From Pseudomonas sp. TH15 (lineage in GTDB: Bacteria; Pseudomonadota; Gammaproteobacteria; Pseudomonadales; Pseudomonadaceae), in NCBI RefSeq assembly GCF_016651105.1, contig NZ_JAEKEL010000001.1, forward strand, positions 4,330,001-4,394,000: a DNA stretch of 64,000 bases. Direction: 5' to 3'. Each line of letters begins with the position of its first letter. Position 1 is the stretch's first letter. This document shows, in pieces, positions 42,337 to 51,179 of the stretch. A program made the translations under genes and the position numbers. The notes below the pieces were generated by a model. The model ran no database searches. It saw only the letters and a list, made by a program, of their open reading frames with translations, and was not told where the DNA came from.

Positions 42337-42390
42337 AAGCTCAACAATGGAAGCGGATGCCAATTGGCCCCCACCGTTAAATTTCAGCCA

Positions 42391-42420
42391 AAGAAAAGCC
42401 CGCGAAGGAGCACGCGGGCT
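42391..42420 (-). terminator. terminator after the phage HTH gene
   Basis: Stem AGCCCGCG / CGCGGGCT with an eight-base loop. On the minus strand it is followed by TTTTCTTT, so it ends the transcript of the regulator at 42471-42740. Confidence 0.75.
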
Positions 42421-42470
42421 AAAGGTGTTGCAGGACAAATTCAACTATAGCCAACCCTTTCAAGGTCGCA

Positions 42471-42740
42471 CTAATTTTTCATTGAGTCATTCGAAACTGT
42501 TGGCGCAGTGTTTCCTGTTATGACGTAAAGAATATCCACACCAACCTTCGCAATTTCAGCAAGGTAGTCTGCTTTTGGAATCCGAAGACTACGCTCGTAT
42601 TTGTATTGCGCATCCGTCTTCACCCCGCCGATTGAGCCGAAATCTTGCTGGCTCATATTGAGTCTCACACGCTCTTGGCGAAGCCGATCGCCGAGCGTAA
42701 CGGCTGTATCAGGGCTTACTGAAAAGCGACCATCCGTCAT
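42471..42740 (-). CDS. XRE-family helix-turn-helix regulator
   Basis: An 89-residue protein. The helix-turn-helix is in RLNMSQQDFGSIGGVKTDAQ and YKYERSLRIPKADYLAEIAK (about 28-66), followed by VGVDILYVITG, the usual XRE tail. There is no dimerisation or cleavage domain, so it is a small Cro-like or accessory regulator, not a LexA-type CI repressor. It lies past the lysis genes with its own terminator. Confidence 0.85.
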   Translation of the reverse strand: MTDGRFSVSPDTAVTLGDRLRQERVRLNMSQQDFGSIGGVKTDAQYKYERSLRIPKADYLAEIAKVGVDILYVITGNTAPTVSNDSMKN

Positions 42741-42871
42741 CTTGGCATCCTTTTTTTCTGAGGCTTTTGGGATGCTATCAACTTCTCTCTGGGCAGAAAA
42801 CAGGCTGCTGCCAGCGGCTCTACGCTGACAGAACCATGAGATGAACGGGCGCTTTGGTCAGGCGCCCCGGT

Positions 42872-43318
42872 TCATGAACTATGCGACAGCGTTTTCAGCC
42901 GCTCCACCAGCGCAGCTTCAAAAATGATGTACAGCCTTTCAGCATCACCGGAGCGCAAAGCCCCGCCGGTTTCCAGACCAAGCACGAAGCCATCAGCCCG
43001 TGCCCCCGCCTTCACAGCGATGATCATCGAATCCGCCCGGACAATCTGCGCCAGCAGCCGATCTGCTTCTCGCTGCATCTTTTCGCTCAGCACCACGCCT
43101 TCCACGTCAGCCCCCATTACATTCACTACGACATCCAATAAATGACTGCAAGAACCACTGAAACCCAGATAACCGTCATCACGATTGAGTAGCCAGCCAG
43201 TTGTTTGTCCATTCCACCAGTCATCCAGTTCGAAACTGAATAATGGTTCACGACTGGCAGCATCGCAAGAATGACTTGGAGCAATCAGTGCTGCAGGTTC
43301 CTCAAATAGTCCTGACAA
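42872..43318 (-). CDS. hypothetical phage protein, 148 residues
   Basis: The reading frame begins with TTG at 43318, inside the 3' end of the Rz gene, and no ATG occurs until residue 68, so the start is uncertain. The product (SGLFEEPAALIAPSHSCDAA, DDWWNGQTTGWLLNRDDGYL, MQREADRLLAQIVRADSM) has no signal or membrane helix. Terminal position after the spanins suggests cargo or a lysis-module accessory. A hairpin at 42842-42876 (ATGAAC-GGGCGC with complement) covers its end. Confidence 0.6.
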   Translation of the reverse strand: MSGLFEEPAALIAPSHSCDAASREPLFSFELDDWWNGQTTGWLLNRDDGYLGFSGSCSHLLDVVVNVMGADVEGVVLSEKMQREADRLLAQIVRADSMIIAVKAGARADGFVLGLETGGALRSGDAERLYIIFEAALVERLKTLSHSS

Positions 43319-43791
43319 GCCTGTAGCGCGATCAATCCCCGGTCACCTTCACCGGTGATGGCGACAATTCGTTGAGCATGCGCTGGGTCAAGTCGGGCGC
43401 GCGCTCCTCCATGAACCACGCCGCCGGCTTGGGTACCGGCTGGCACTGAACAGCCACCGGCTGAATCCGCGGCGTCGAGGAGGACTGACAGCCGCAAATC
43501 AGAAGTGGCAAGACGATCACGCAGGCGAGCCTGATTGGTTTGGGCATCGGTCAGTTCCTTGTAGTGGGTTTGGTCGCTGGCCGACAGGCGCTGCTCGAGC
43601 GCCAGGTGCTTGTCCTGATCGGCCTGCTGCGCGGTGGCCGCGGCTTGGGTCAGTTGATCGAGGGTTTCGGCGTGCAGCCGCCCCTGTTCCGCCAACTGCT
43701 TCCCATAGCGCCCGTCCTGAAACTGCCAAGCGCTGCCGGCGCCGATCAACACCAGCGCCAGCGCGCCGATCAAGCGCCACGGCACGACCAT
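43285..43791 (-). CDS. Rz-like inner-membrane spanin
   Basis: A 168-residue i-spanin. The ATG at 43791 overlaps the hydrolase stop (TGATG). One N-terminal membrane helix (VPWRLIGALALVLIGAGSAW) is followed by a long periplasmic coiled coil (about 25-105, GRYGKQLAEQGRLHAETLDQ and onward). It pairs with the o-spanin encoded inside it to fuse inner and outer membranes at lysis. Position directly after the cell-wall hydrolase fits the lambda Rz place. Confidence 0.88.
   Translation of the reverse strand: MVVPWRLIGALALVLIGAGSAWQFQDGRYGKQLAEQGRLHAETLDQLTQAAATAQQADQDKHLALEQRLSASDQTHYKELTDAQTNQARLRDRLATSDLRLSVLLDAADSAGGCSVPAGTQAGGVVHGGARARLDPAHAQRIVAITGEGDRGLIALQACQDYLRNLQH
43332..43547 (-). CDS. Rz1-like outer-membrane spanin lipoprotein, embedded in Rz
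   Basis: A 71-residue product in another frame, wholly inside the Rz gene. Lipoprotein signal MPKPIRLACVIVLPLLICGC with lipobox LICGC; the mature part is Pro-rich (SSSTPRIQPVAVQCQPVPKP), as in Rz1 proteins. Nested Rz/Rz1 architecture is known from lambda. Translational start ATG 43547. Confidence 0.85.
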   Translation of the reverse strand: MPKPIRLACVIVLPLLICGCQSSSTPRIQPVAVQCQPVPKPAAWFMEERAPDLTQRMLNELSPSPVKVTGD

Positions 43792-44215
43792 CACGGCACA
43801 TCCTTAAAGAAAATGTGCCCGCCCAGGCTCAGCGTCTGCTTTGCCTTCGCTGCCCACGCCGGCGGCGTCTTCATGCTGAGCGCGTAATAGTGCGTGGCAC
43901 CACCGGTAGGATCCTGCACCTTGCCGTCGATCACCTGGTCGGCTGCAATCCGCGCCTGCGCCAGTTCGCGAAACGGGATCTGCTTCGCGCCGATCAGGTA
44001 GGCGAAGTTCGGGTCGTTCTTGTTCCAGCAACTGAACTGATACGGTTTCTGGCAGACGCCGGCGTAGCCCTCGCCCCACCACGATTTATCCTTGCCGTCA
44101 TTCACCCGGTTGCGGATGGTCCAGGCTACGGCGATCTGGCCGGCCAGGCTCTCGCCGCGGGCCTCCCCCACAGCGTGCGTGCGAGGGTGTCTCGGTCTTT
44201 ATCGGTAACAGGCAT
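43791..44215 (-). CDS. cell-wall hydrolase, SleB-like (phage endolysin; frameshift near 5' end)
   Basis: The true start is ATG 44215 behind GGAGAAAA, reading MPVTDKDRDTLARTLWG. At the C-run 44165-44169 (five; six expected) the frame is lost and continues EARGESLAGQIAVAWTIRNR in the next frame to 43791. Corrected length is about 141 residues. The SleB/hydrolase_2 domain shows the catalytic Glu in WGEARGE, VCQKPYQFSCWNKNDPN and the C-terminal GGATHYYALSM. It is a lytic transglycosylase- or amidase-type muralytic enzyme, with no signal peptide, so it is presumably released by a holin encoded elsewhere. Confidence 0.85.
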
Positions 44216-44230
44216 CGCTTTTCTCCAGGC

Positions 44231-44256
44231 AAAAAAATACCCGCTCAATGGCGGGC
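44231..44256 (-). terminator. hairpin terminator in the late operon
   Basis: Stem CCCGC TCAATG GCGGG; on the minus strand T7 follows. It lies between the fibre-assembly gene and the hydrolase. Nearly the same hairpin recurs at 60074-60093. Confidence 0.8.
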
Positions 44257-44273
44257 CTTCGTAAGTCGTCGAT

Positions 44274-44624
44274 TTATTCAGGGCGGTTTGGTCGATGGTC
44301 ACAATCCGGAAAGCTCTCGGATCCTTCTTTCCAGTTGCGCACCTTTGTGCGGTACTGAAGCCATTGCAGGCGCGTTCCGGGCAGTACGCCGGTATCTTCA
44401 CCGGTTGCCTCTGCCTCCTCGATAGCCATCAATTGATTGTTGATGGCGACTACTTCCTGGTCGCGCCAGGCATCTTCGGCTTGAACTTTTTCGGCGCGCA
44501 CACTGGCAGCGGCAACGACCTCAAGCAGCGCCTGGGGAATGTCTTCGACATAAGTCTCCCCGTCCTGCAATGCCATCCCCTCTGTAATCGCTCGCCAGCC
44601 ATTGATAGTTATTGCGTAGGGCAT
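44274..44624 (-). CDS. tail fibre assembly-like protein
   Basis: A 116-residue protein, start ATG 44624 with AGGTGA six bases upstream (an in-frame GTG at 44633 overlaps the previous stop). MPYAITINGWRAITEGMALQ and C-terminal RLQWLQYRTKVRNWKEGSES resemble small Tfa/tail-fibre chaperones that follow fibre genes in Pseudomonas prophages. The C-terminal WLQYRTKVR motif is typical. Confidence 0.75.
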   Translation of the reverse strand: MPYAITINGWRAITEGMALQDGETYVEDIPQALLEVVAAASVRAEKVQAEDAWRDQEVVAINNQLMAIEEAEATGEDTGVLPGTRLQWLQYRTKVRNWKEGSESFPDCDHRPNRPE

Positions 44625-44629
44625 GCTGA

Positions 44630-45898
44630 TCACCTGTCGAAGTAGTAGCCATGAACGAGGGTAAACACCGCTGCCGCTGCCAATCCGAAATATCGGAACT
44701 GCTGCTCGACACCCGTGCCGCGACTCAAATAAAGGTCATATTGGGTGGTCGGCCCAGTACTGTAGCCGACACCCCAAGAAGTGTTACTCAGCGCCGATGG
44801 GCTGTCGCTGCTACTGAAATACAGACCCGTTCCCGCATACACCGAAGCCAATGCCGTATGCCCTGTTCGGGGAACGACAGCAGCACAACTGGCCGGTGTT
44901 GGAGTTGTTGCGGCTGTTCCGGTAAGAACGAGGAAAGGCGCCGTGGTCAGGTTTTCGATGTACCGGACAAAGTTGCGCCGAGACTCATGGTGAAATTTCC
45001 AGATCGCCGCGTTGTTGGCCGTTAGGAAGCTGCCAATGTATCGGCGGGATGCATCCCCGGTTTTCTGATTGGCAGACCCGAAATATGCAGTCGGGAGAGC
45101 AGTGCTCGAAATCTCGATGTCCCCCGCTCCGGCGTTTTCGTATAGGTAGGCATGATGAAAAGCCGAAGCTGACAGAGCTGGGGAAATGGTCTTGTCAGCA
45201 GCGAGCGTCACTGTTCGGTTAAGCGCTGGGACAAATGCCGAGCCTGCTTTGATTTTTATGGATGTCAGCGAAACGAATTCCAGCACCAGCCCATCGATGT
45301 ATCCTCGACCTACGCCCAAAAAGGCTGAGGTCGCAGCCGATGCGGCGGCGTTCGTCTCAGACGTCGCTGCTGCGTTTTTGGAGGCGAGAGCGGCAGCGGC
45401 CGAGACCCCTGCGTTGGTTTCCGACACGGCGGCGGCATTTTTTGAGGCCAATGCCGACCCAGCTGAAAGTGCAGCAGCATCTTTTGATGCCACTGCGGTG
45501 GCTGCCGAGCTGCCGGCGCTGGTTTCCGATAGCGCCGCGGCATTCTTAGATGCCAGGGCGGACGCAGCCGAAGTCGATGCCGAGAGAACGCTCTCTTCGA
45601 GACCATCCAGCGCGTCGCCAACCTCAAGCGATGCCTGACGTAACGCGTCGGCGGTGTTTTTCAAATAGCCCTGCATCGGCGCAAGGGCGTAGGTTCCGCC
45701 CACGACCGTCGGCCCCCTGTACGGAGGCGAGATCGATAGAGCTGTATCGCTTGCAATGTTGGTGACTTCATACAGCCCACTGTCCGGGCCGATCCAAGCA
45801 TCACCGACCCGACTGTTCGCGATGAAAGCCGTGCCGACACCGATCACGGCATTGGAATTTTGAGCGACAGAGACCGTTCCTGATTTGTACCAGGTCAT
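44630..45898 (-). CDS. tail fibre protein with Ala/Ser repeat shaft
   Basis: A 422-residue protein. Residues 1-90 (MTWYKSGTVSVAQNSNAVIG) attach to the tail. About 100-195 is a low-complexity trimeric-coiled-coil shaft with repeated units such as ASKNAAALSETSAGSSAATA, ASKNAAAVSETNAGVSAAAA and ASKNAAATSETNAAASAATS (21-residue period). The C-terminal 200 residues form the receptor-binding head. Trimeric fibre by analogy. Host range is determined here and in J. Confidence 0.85.
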   Translation of the reverse strand: MTWYKSGTVSVAQNSNAVIGVGTAFIANSRVGDAWIGPDSGLYEVTNIASDTALSISPPYRGPTVVGGTYALAPMQGYLKNTADALRQASLEVGDALDGLEESVLSASTSAASALASKNAAALSETSAGSSAATAVASKDAAALSAGSALASKNAAAVSETNAGVSAAAALASKNAAATSETNAAASAATSAFLGVGRGYIDGLVLEFVSLTSIKIKAGSAFVPALNRTVTLAADKTISPALSASAFHHAYLYENAGAGDIEISSTALPTAYFGSANQKTGDASRRYIGSFLTANNAAIWKFHHESRRNFVRYIENLTTAPFLVLTGTAATTPTPASCAAVVPRTGHTALASVYAGTGLYFSSSDSPSALSNTSWGVGYSTGPTTQYDLYLSRGTGVEQQFRYFGLAAAAVFTLVHGYYFDR

Positions 45899-45921
45899 GG
45901 ACTTTTCCTATAAGTGAGAAG

Positions 45922-46605
45922 TTAGGCGGCTTGTTTTGCGAATACAGCGGGAAGGAAAAAATTGAATGGATTGTTGGCGGCCACTGTTACTGCGTAGAGA
46001 TTTCCCGCCGAAAAATCCCAAGTGCAGTAGAGCTGCCTAGGGATGTTTCCGCCGGAAACCATCGTCATGCCGAAATTGTTGATCAGCATGAATTCGTTTT
46101 GAGGGAAGCTGAACGGCACAGAATAATAATTTCTGTACAGGCCCTGATCATCCTGATCAGATTTAAGGTATGTCCAGCTCTGGAAAGACCGCGTAAATGT
46201 GGCGTTAGGCGTTCCGGAGTCGAACAGCATTTTTCCGGTTCCGTCCCAAAGTCGCATGCCGTACTGCGCGACAGCTTGCGCCGCGAACGCTCCCACAAAA
46301 TAGCGTCCGTTCGGCTGAGCAGTTGCGCTGCTGTAAGTCCGAACGTAGAACCCAGTCCAGTTTCCGGCTGACCCTATCAACCGCATGTTGCTCAGTCCTG
46401 CAATCAGAGTGCTGTTGTCCGGCCGGACAAATACCAGCGGCGGCTCTTGAGATGTCACCGGCCTCGCGAAGTAAGTTGTTGAACCCATGCCGCCTTCTTC
46501 AGTCGGCGCATATCTCCCGCTGGCAATGACCATCAACCGGGCAAACTCCGAATCGATGGTCACCGCGTTGCTGTTGTTTGTGAATTGAAGGCCGTATCCC
46601 GCCAT
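45922..46605 (-). CDS. phage tail-tip/fibre-associated protein, 227 residues
   Basis: Beta-rich protein (MAGYGLQFTNNSNAVTIDSE, GRYFVGAFAAQAVAQYGMRL, QLYCTWDFSAGNLYAVTVAA). The start codon overlaps the stop of the preceding gene by one base. Located between J and the fibre, hence structural; exact role unknown. No signal or membrane segment. Confidence 0.7.
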   Translation of the reverse strand: MAGYGLQFTNNSNAVTIDSEFARLMVIASGRYAPTEEGGMGSTTYFARPVTSQEPPLVFVRPDNSTLIAGLSNMRLIGSAGNWTGFYVRTYSSATAQPNGRYFVGAFAAQAVAQYGMRLWDGTGKMLFDSGTPNATFTRSFQSWTYLKSDQDDQGLYRNYYSVPFSFPQNEFMLINNFGMTMVSGGNIPRQLYCTWDFSAGNLYAVTVAANNPFNFFLPAVFAKQAA

Positions 46606-46919
46606 CAGTTGAACCTCATCACGATCAGTCTCATCGTCCCTGAAGCGACCATACTGGCGTACCCTCGCGTGTGGTTGTAGACCCGCGCCACGTTGTCGAC
46701 GAGTTCAGTTTCGAACTGCTGTTGTTGGTTGGTATACGTACCGATTGGGACCACAATCGCACAGCCGTTCGCCGGCCCCACACCGGGAACCGAAAAGTCC
46801 TGGTTGGACTTGACGGCGGCGAACGTAACCAGCGTTGAAAGAACCACGCGAATGGTGAACGAATTCTCATCGACCTGAAGGGCGCCGTCGGCGCCCCAGA
46901 TCCGCATTCCATGTGCCAT
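46605..46919 (-). CDS. hypothetical phage tail protein, 104 residues
   Basis: MAHGMRIWGADGALQVDENS, NQDFSVPGVGPANGCAIVVP and SMVASGTMRLIVMRFN indicate a small beta sandwich. It starts three bases after the J stop, so it is cotranslated with J. Similar small genes between J and fibres occur in Pseudomonas siphophages. Confidence 0.72.
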   Translation of the reverse strand: MAHGMRIWGADGALQVDENSFTIRVVLSTLVTFAAVKSNQDFSVPGVGPANGCAIVVPIGTYTNQQQQFETELVDNVARVYNHTRGYASMVASGTMRLIVMRFN

Positions 46920-46922
46920 TGA

Positions 46923-49900
46923 TTACCCCAGCCATCCGAGACGGACACGCAACACATTGTTCGCGTCGTAGACCGAGACGTTCAGCGAGTTGATCACCAG
47001 CCTCCCCTGTCCGGGGACAATGCCGTTGATCTCGAGCGTTCCGTCTTTATTGAGAATCCAGCCTTGCTGGCCGGGGATGTAGTTGGTCGAGCTGATGTAG
47101 CTGCCGATCTTGGCGTTGGTAATCGTGCCGTCAGCGATGAAAGCCGAGTTCATGAACACCTGGCCGCCCTGAACCGCGAACGGCACCGAGATGGCGCCGC
47201 CGGCGATGGTGTTGACGATGGCGAACCGATCAGCAGCCACCAAGAACTGACTTTGGAAAACACCGTTCACGTTCTCGATGCCAAGGCCGATGCCCGCAGC
47301 CACGTACTGACCATTCGCAGTAACCGACATCTTCACCGACCACATCGTTTTCAGGTTGCCGTCGAGATCTGCAAAAGCCTCGGAGGTTTCCTGAATGGCG
47401 GATGTGTTCTCTCCGACCGTGGCGGTCAGCTGAGTGATTTTGGTGGCCGTGGCCTCCTCGTTCGTGGCGACCGTCTGTTCCAGCTCGGTCAGGTTTGCAG
47501 TGTTTTCGCCCACTTCGGCATCAAGCGTTGTGACCCGCTGCGTCAGCGCGCTGTTCTGCGTTGCCCGAACCTTGACCTCTTCGGCAAAGCTGGTCGTGGC
47601 ATTCCAGCCGCGCAGCGCATCCTGCGCTTCACCCTCGCCATCTTCGTCGCGATAGGAAGCCCGGAGCGCCTGAAACGCTGTTGCCTGGGCAGTGACCACG
47701 CCGTCAAGCTCAGTGATATCCGACGTGTTCGTTGCGACCTGCTGAGCCAGGCCGTTTGCGGTTTGCACGGTTTGCCCGACGTCAAGCCAATAGGCCGGAT
47801 TCGGCGGCGGTGTATCCACAGGCACCGCGCCCGTGGCTTGATAGATCCGCTTGCCAACCACCACTAGGTCATATTCCTCGTAGGTCGCTTCCGGGTCGTA
47901 ACCCTTCAGCCCATCGAGTGCATCGATCTGCGCTTGGAGCCCCGGAATCTTGTCGATCTCGTCGAGGATGTCTTGCCCCAACTCGGTACGCCCGATCTCC
48001 CCTGCGATCATCTCCAGAATTGCTGCCGCGTCGGAACTCGATTGCCCCTGCACGCCAATGCCGATCGGATACCAAGGCCCGATGTTGCCGATCTTGTCCA
48101 CGATCCGGCCCCAAAAATAGAAAGTCACGCCGGCGCGCAAGCCGAGCATGGAGAAGTCACTTTGCGGATAAGCCAGGTCGGTCAGTTTGGTAGCCATGTC
48201 GAGCTGAGTTGTCTGGCTGTACCAGATTTCAGTGCGCTGGCTATCCTCTGCACCTGGTGGGAAACCCCACTTCAGGTAGATGCCAAAGAGCAGCGGCGTA
48301 GCTGTCAGATAGCTGAGTGCCGGCGGCAGACCCTGCTTGCCGCTGAGGTTGGTCAGGATCGAGTTGCGCCAGATCGACGTGATGTCGAACGCACTCACTG
48401 CGCGCACCCGTGCCACATAAGCGCCGGCGTAAATACCAACCACGTCGACGTTGGTCATGCCGGTGCGCTGCATCTTGATCCAGTTGCCGCTGTCCTTACG
48501 CCACTCGATGTCATAGCCGACGGCGCCGGGCACGGCCGGCCAGCTGATGGTCATCGTGGCCACAGCCAGGCCCTGAACGATCGCCGACGTCGAAACGACG
48601 GTCACGCTCGCTGGCGCCGGCACAACGGTGATCGGGATCACGCTGATGGGCCGCTCCTCCAAGCGAGCGCCGGTGTCGATGTAGGCGAACTTACTCGGCT
48701 CGTATTGCAGAGCGCTGATCTCGAAATCGCCCTCGGTCGTGCGCCTGGTGCGCAGCACACGGTACAGCGGAATAGCGAGGTCATCGGCGTCGAGCGCCCA
48801 TTGCAATTGCGTGATCGGCGGCTCGCTGTAGTTCGTCGTGACGGTCACGGCGCGGCCATTCACGCTTTGCACCGTGCGGCCTTCGGCGCGCCCGCCGGGC
48901 AAGTTGATGATCAGCCGATCACCGGCCTTGGCCTGCGTGTCACGATCAAGGGTTACTACGCGACCGGACGCTGACGAGATCCGCCCGCCAACCTCCCGCC
49001 CGGCCAGCAGGGAATCCGCCACCGGGATGATATGCCCCGGTAGCGGAATGACGCCTTCCATGCCGGTCTTGAACGACACGGTGCGGTCTTGGTTGTTGCT
49101 GAGGATCGCCCACTTGCCGCGCCGCTGAGCCTCGGATGCGCGAGTGCAGCCAATGGCGCTCAGCTCGGTCGGCCGGTCGCCGTAACGGCGTTGCAGTTCA
49201 AGGTCAGCGAACGGAATCACATCGGTGTCGTAGTTGTTTGCCGGGTTGTCATAACTGACCAGTGCCCGGTTGTAACGGGTCTTCGCCGAGGCGCTGCCGT
49301 AAGAAAACTTGCCATCGATGACGTTGGCGCGAGTGAACACGTAATCGAAGTCCTGCGCGCGCGGCATGTCGGCCTGCATCACCAACTGGCCTTGCGCCCA
49401 ATAGGTCATGCCTCGGTAAATGCCGGCGATATCACGCAGCAGCGACCAGGCATCCGCCTTGCCTTGCAGGTTCATGTCACACAGGAATCGCGGCTCGACG
49501 CCGCCAAGGCCGTTCGGCACCAGCTGGTCGCAGTACTGCGCGATGCGGTAAAGCTCCCACTTGTCGACCATGAATGGCTTGATGCGTTTGCCCAGGCCGA
49601 AGCGGTCTTCGGTGCACACGCCGTAGGTGATCCACGCCGGGTTGTTCGTCCAGGCGGATTTCATAGAACCATCCCACGTGCCGGTGTAGGTGCGCAGGAT
49701 CGGGTCGTAGTTGCTTGGCACCATCCAGCGCCGCGCCTTGCACTTCACGGTCACGGCCGGAATATTGGTGAACTGCTCGGCGTCGAACTCGATGTAGAGC
49801 AGCGCAGTGTTCGGGTAGCGCAGCTTGGCGTCGATCACTTCGGTGTAACCGGCGATCAGCATCGTGTCGGCGATCTTGTTGCTGTTCTGGTTCGGCATCA

Positions 49901-50486
49901 GGCGCCGCACGCGGATCTGCCAGCCCGTAGTTGCGTCAGGCAGGTCGATTCGGCGCGAGCGCTCGTAGCGCGTGGTGGTCTTGCCGTCGACGGCGTCCAC
50001 CAGCACCTGCTGATAAGCGCCGCCGTCGGTGGCTACATCGATCGCGTACTCGATGCGGTAACCACCGATATTCCCTTCGTCATCAGCGCGCTGCAGGGCT
50101 GGCCACGCCAGGCGCATGCGTACCGCCGATAGTTGAATGTTAGTGATCGAGCGGACCCAAGCCGAATCGCTGCGCAGTTCGACGTTCAGCGAGGTCTCGT
50201 TCTCGACCGCCGGTATGCCCGGGATATACGTCTGGTCGACCGAGCCTGAACGCCAATCCCAACGGACGTTCGGGAAGTTGTAGTTGCCGCTGGCATCGCG
50301 GATCGGCGTGTTGTCCAGGTAGATGTCGTAATCGGTCGGGACGCTGTCGAACTCGCCCTCGCCCACGGCGATAAGCAGTTTTGCCAAGTTGGTCGAGCGC
50401 AGGCTGTCGCTGGCTTCGACCGGCGACTTCGGCTTGCTGCTGCCGCCCTTCTCGCCGTGGATATCGATCTGTTCTGCTGCGCCCAT
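46923..50486 (-). CDS. host-specificity protein J (central tail tip fibre)
   Basis: An 1187-residue protein like lambda gpJ. Its N-terminal half forms the tail hub (SVPTDYDIYLDNTPIRDASG, DILRTYTGTWDGSM-like PILRTYTGTWDGSMKSAWTN). Fibronectin type III-like domains lie at about 630-830 (ATMTISWPAVPGAVGYDIEW). A coiled coil with repeated ENTANLTELEQTVATNEE- and TATVGENTSAIQETSEAF-type heptads follows, then a C-terminal DUF1983-like tip (YVAAGIGLGIENVNGVFQSQ, ISSTNYIPGQQGWILNKDGT). It contacts the host receptor. Starts after a terminator hairpin and a GGAG site. Confidence 0.94.
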   Translation of the reverse strand: MGAAEQIDIHGEKGGSSKPKSPVEASDSLRSTNLAKLLIAVGEGEFDSVPTDYDIYLDNTPIRDASGNYNFPNVRWDWRSGSVDQTYIPGIPAVENETSLNVELRSDSAWVRSITNIQLSAVRMRLAWPALQRADDEGNIGGYRIEYAIDVATDGGAYQQVLVDAVDGKTTTRYERSRRIDLPDATTGWQIRVRRLMPNQNSNKIADTMLIAGYTEVIDAKLRYPNTALLYIEFDAEQFTNIPAVTVKCKARRWMVPSNYDPILRTYTGTWDGSMKSAWTNNPAWITYGVCTEDRFGLGKRIKPFMVDKWELYRIAQYCDQLVPNGLGGVEPRFLCDMNLQGKADAWSLLRDIAGIYRGMTYWAQGQLVMQADMPRAQDFDYVFTRANVIDGKFSYGSASAKTRYNRALVSYDNPANNYDTDVIPFADLELQRRYGDRPTELSAIGCTRASEAQRRGKWAILSNNQDRTVSFKTGMEGVIPLPGHIIPVADSLLAGREVGGRISSASGRVVTLDRDTQAKAGDRLIINLPGGRAEGRTVQSVNGRAVTVTTNYSEPPITQLQWALDADDLAIPLYRVLRTRRTTEGDFEISALQYEPSKFAYIDTGARLEERPISVIPITVVPAPASVTVVSTSAIVQGLAVATMTISWPAVPGAVGYDIEWRKDSGNWIKMQRTGMTNVDVVGIYAGAYVARVRAVSAFDITSIWRNSILTNLSGKQGLPPALSYLTATPLLFGIYLKWGFPPGAEDSQRTEIWYSQTTQLDMATKLTDLAYPQSDFSMLGLRAGVTFYFWGRIVDKIGNIGPWYPIGIGVQGQSSSDAAAILEMIAGEIGRTELGQDILDEIDKIPGLQAQIDALDGLKGYDPEATYEEYDLVVVGKRIYQATGAVPVDTPPPNPAYWLDVGQTVQTANGLAQQVATNTSDITELDGVVTAQATAFQALRASYRDEDGEGEAQDALRGWNATTSFAEEVKVRATQNSALTQRVTTLDAEVGENTANLTELEQTVATNEEATATKITQLTATVGENTSAIQETSEAFADLDGNLKTMWSVKMSVTANGQYVAAGIGLGIENVNGVFQSQFLVAADRFAIVNTIAGGAISVPFAVQGGQVFMNSAFIADGTITNAKIGSYISSTNYIPGQQGWILNKDGTLEINGIVPGQGRLVINSLNVSVYDANNVLRVRLGWLG

Positions 50487-50501
50487 GCTTTCCTCCAGGC
50501 A

Positions 50502-50524
50502 TAAAAACCGCCTCGCGGGCGGTT
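50502..50524 (-). terminator. hairpin terminator between I and J
   Basis: Stem ACCGCC TCGCG GGCGGT; on the minus strand T5 follows. Sister of the hairpin at 51151-51175. Confidence 0.8.
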
Positions 50525-50541
50525 GGTGTGCTGCTTCCTGA

Positions 50542-51108
50542 TTACACTTTGTCTTCAGCCAGGATCGAAGCCGAGATGATCATCCCACCCCACCGGCGTT
50601 CGCCGATGCAGATCGGTACCGGGTTACCGCTGGCTGTGGTGTTTTTGGCACTACCGAAGGCGTAGGACGGGGAGTTCTCGGGGGATGCGCTTTGCTTCAG
50701 GCCAGAGGCTTGCGGGCTGAGCATTTGGATGACGCCGCCGGCAATAAGTCCAATACCCGCCGGGGTCAGATATGGCGCGGTAAAAGGAAGCGCGTACGAG
50801 ATGGCCAGCAATACCACGCCGACGACAGTCTGCAAAACCCCGGCACGCTTACTGCCTTCGACGACTGGCACGATCCTGATTTCCCGAGTGCCGCCGAGAT
50901 CCAAATCCGGCTCGCCAACATTGACGCGGTTTCTGAATACCGCAAAACGCATACCCAAAGCGGCTAGCCGCCTGATTTCAGATTCAAATCCATCGATTGT
51001 GCAACTCAAAGACTTGAAAGCCTCACGGCTTGAGCCTGAATCGATTTGTTTGGAGTGAACTCTGCCAAACTTCTGCGCGAGAGAACCTGAAAGCTTTATG
51101 ACCGTCAT
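50542..51108 (-). CDS. tail assembly protein I
   Basis: A 188-residue protein like lambda gpI. The start at 51108 (MTVIKLSGSLAQKFGRVHSK) matches the family; a GTG at 51147 would add 13 unlike residues. The N-terminal ubiquitin-like fold (1-85) is followed by two hydrophobic helices (VLQTVVGVVLLAISYALPF, GIGLIAGGVIQMLS) and a small beta domain ending GGMIISASILAEDKV. It acts with K, L and J in assembling the tail tip. Separated from K by lipoproteins and a cargo cassette, unlike lambda. Confidence 0.9.
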   Translation of the reverse strand: MTVIKLSGSLAQKFGRVHSKQIDSGSSREAFKSLSCTIDGFESEIRRLAALGMRFAVFRNRVNVGEPDLDLGGTREIRIVPVVEGSKRAGVLQTVVGVVLLAISYALPFTAPYLTPAGIGLIAGGVIQMLSPQASGLKQSASPENSPSYAFGSAKNTTASGNPVPICIGERRWGGMIISASILAEDKV

Positions 51109-51150
51109 GCCGGTCTTGTGAGGGAATTCTGCCACTCTTGAGTCCACCCA

Positions 51151-51175
51151 TAAAAAAACCGCCTCGCGGCGGCTT
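51151..51175 (-). terminator. hairpin terminator between lipoprotein gene and I
   Basis: Stem CCGCC TCGC GGCGG; on the minus strand T7 follows. Same design as 50502-50524. Confidence 0.8.
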
Positions 51176-51179
51176 TAGA

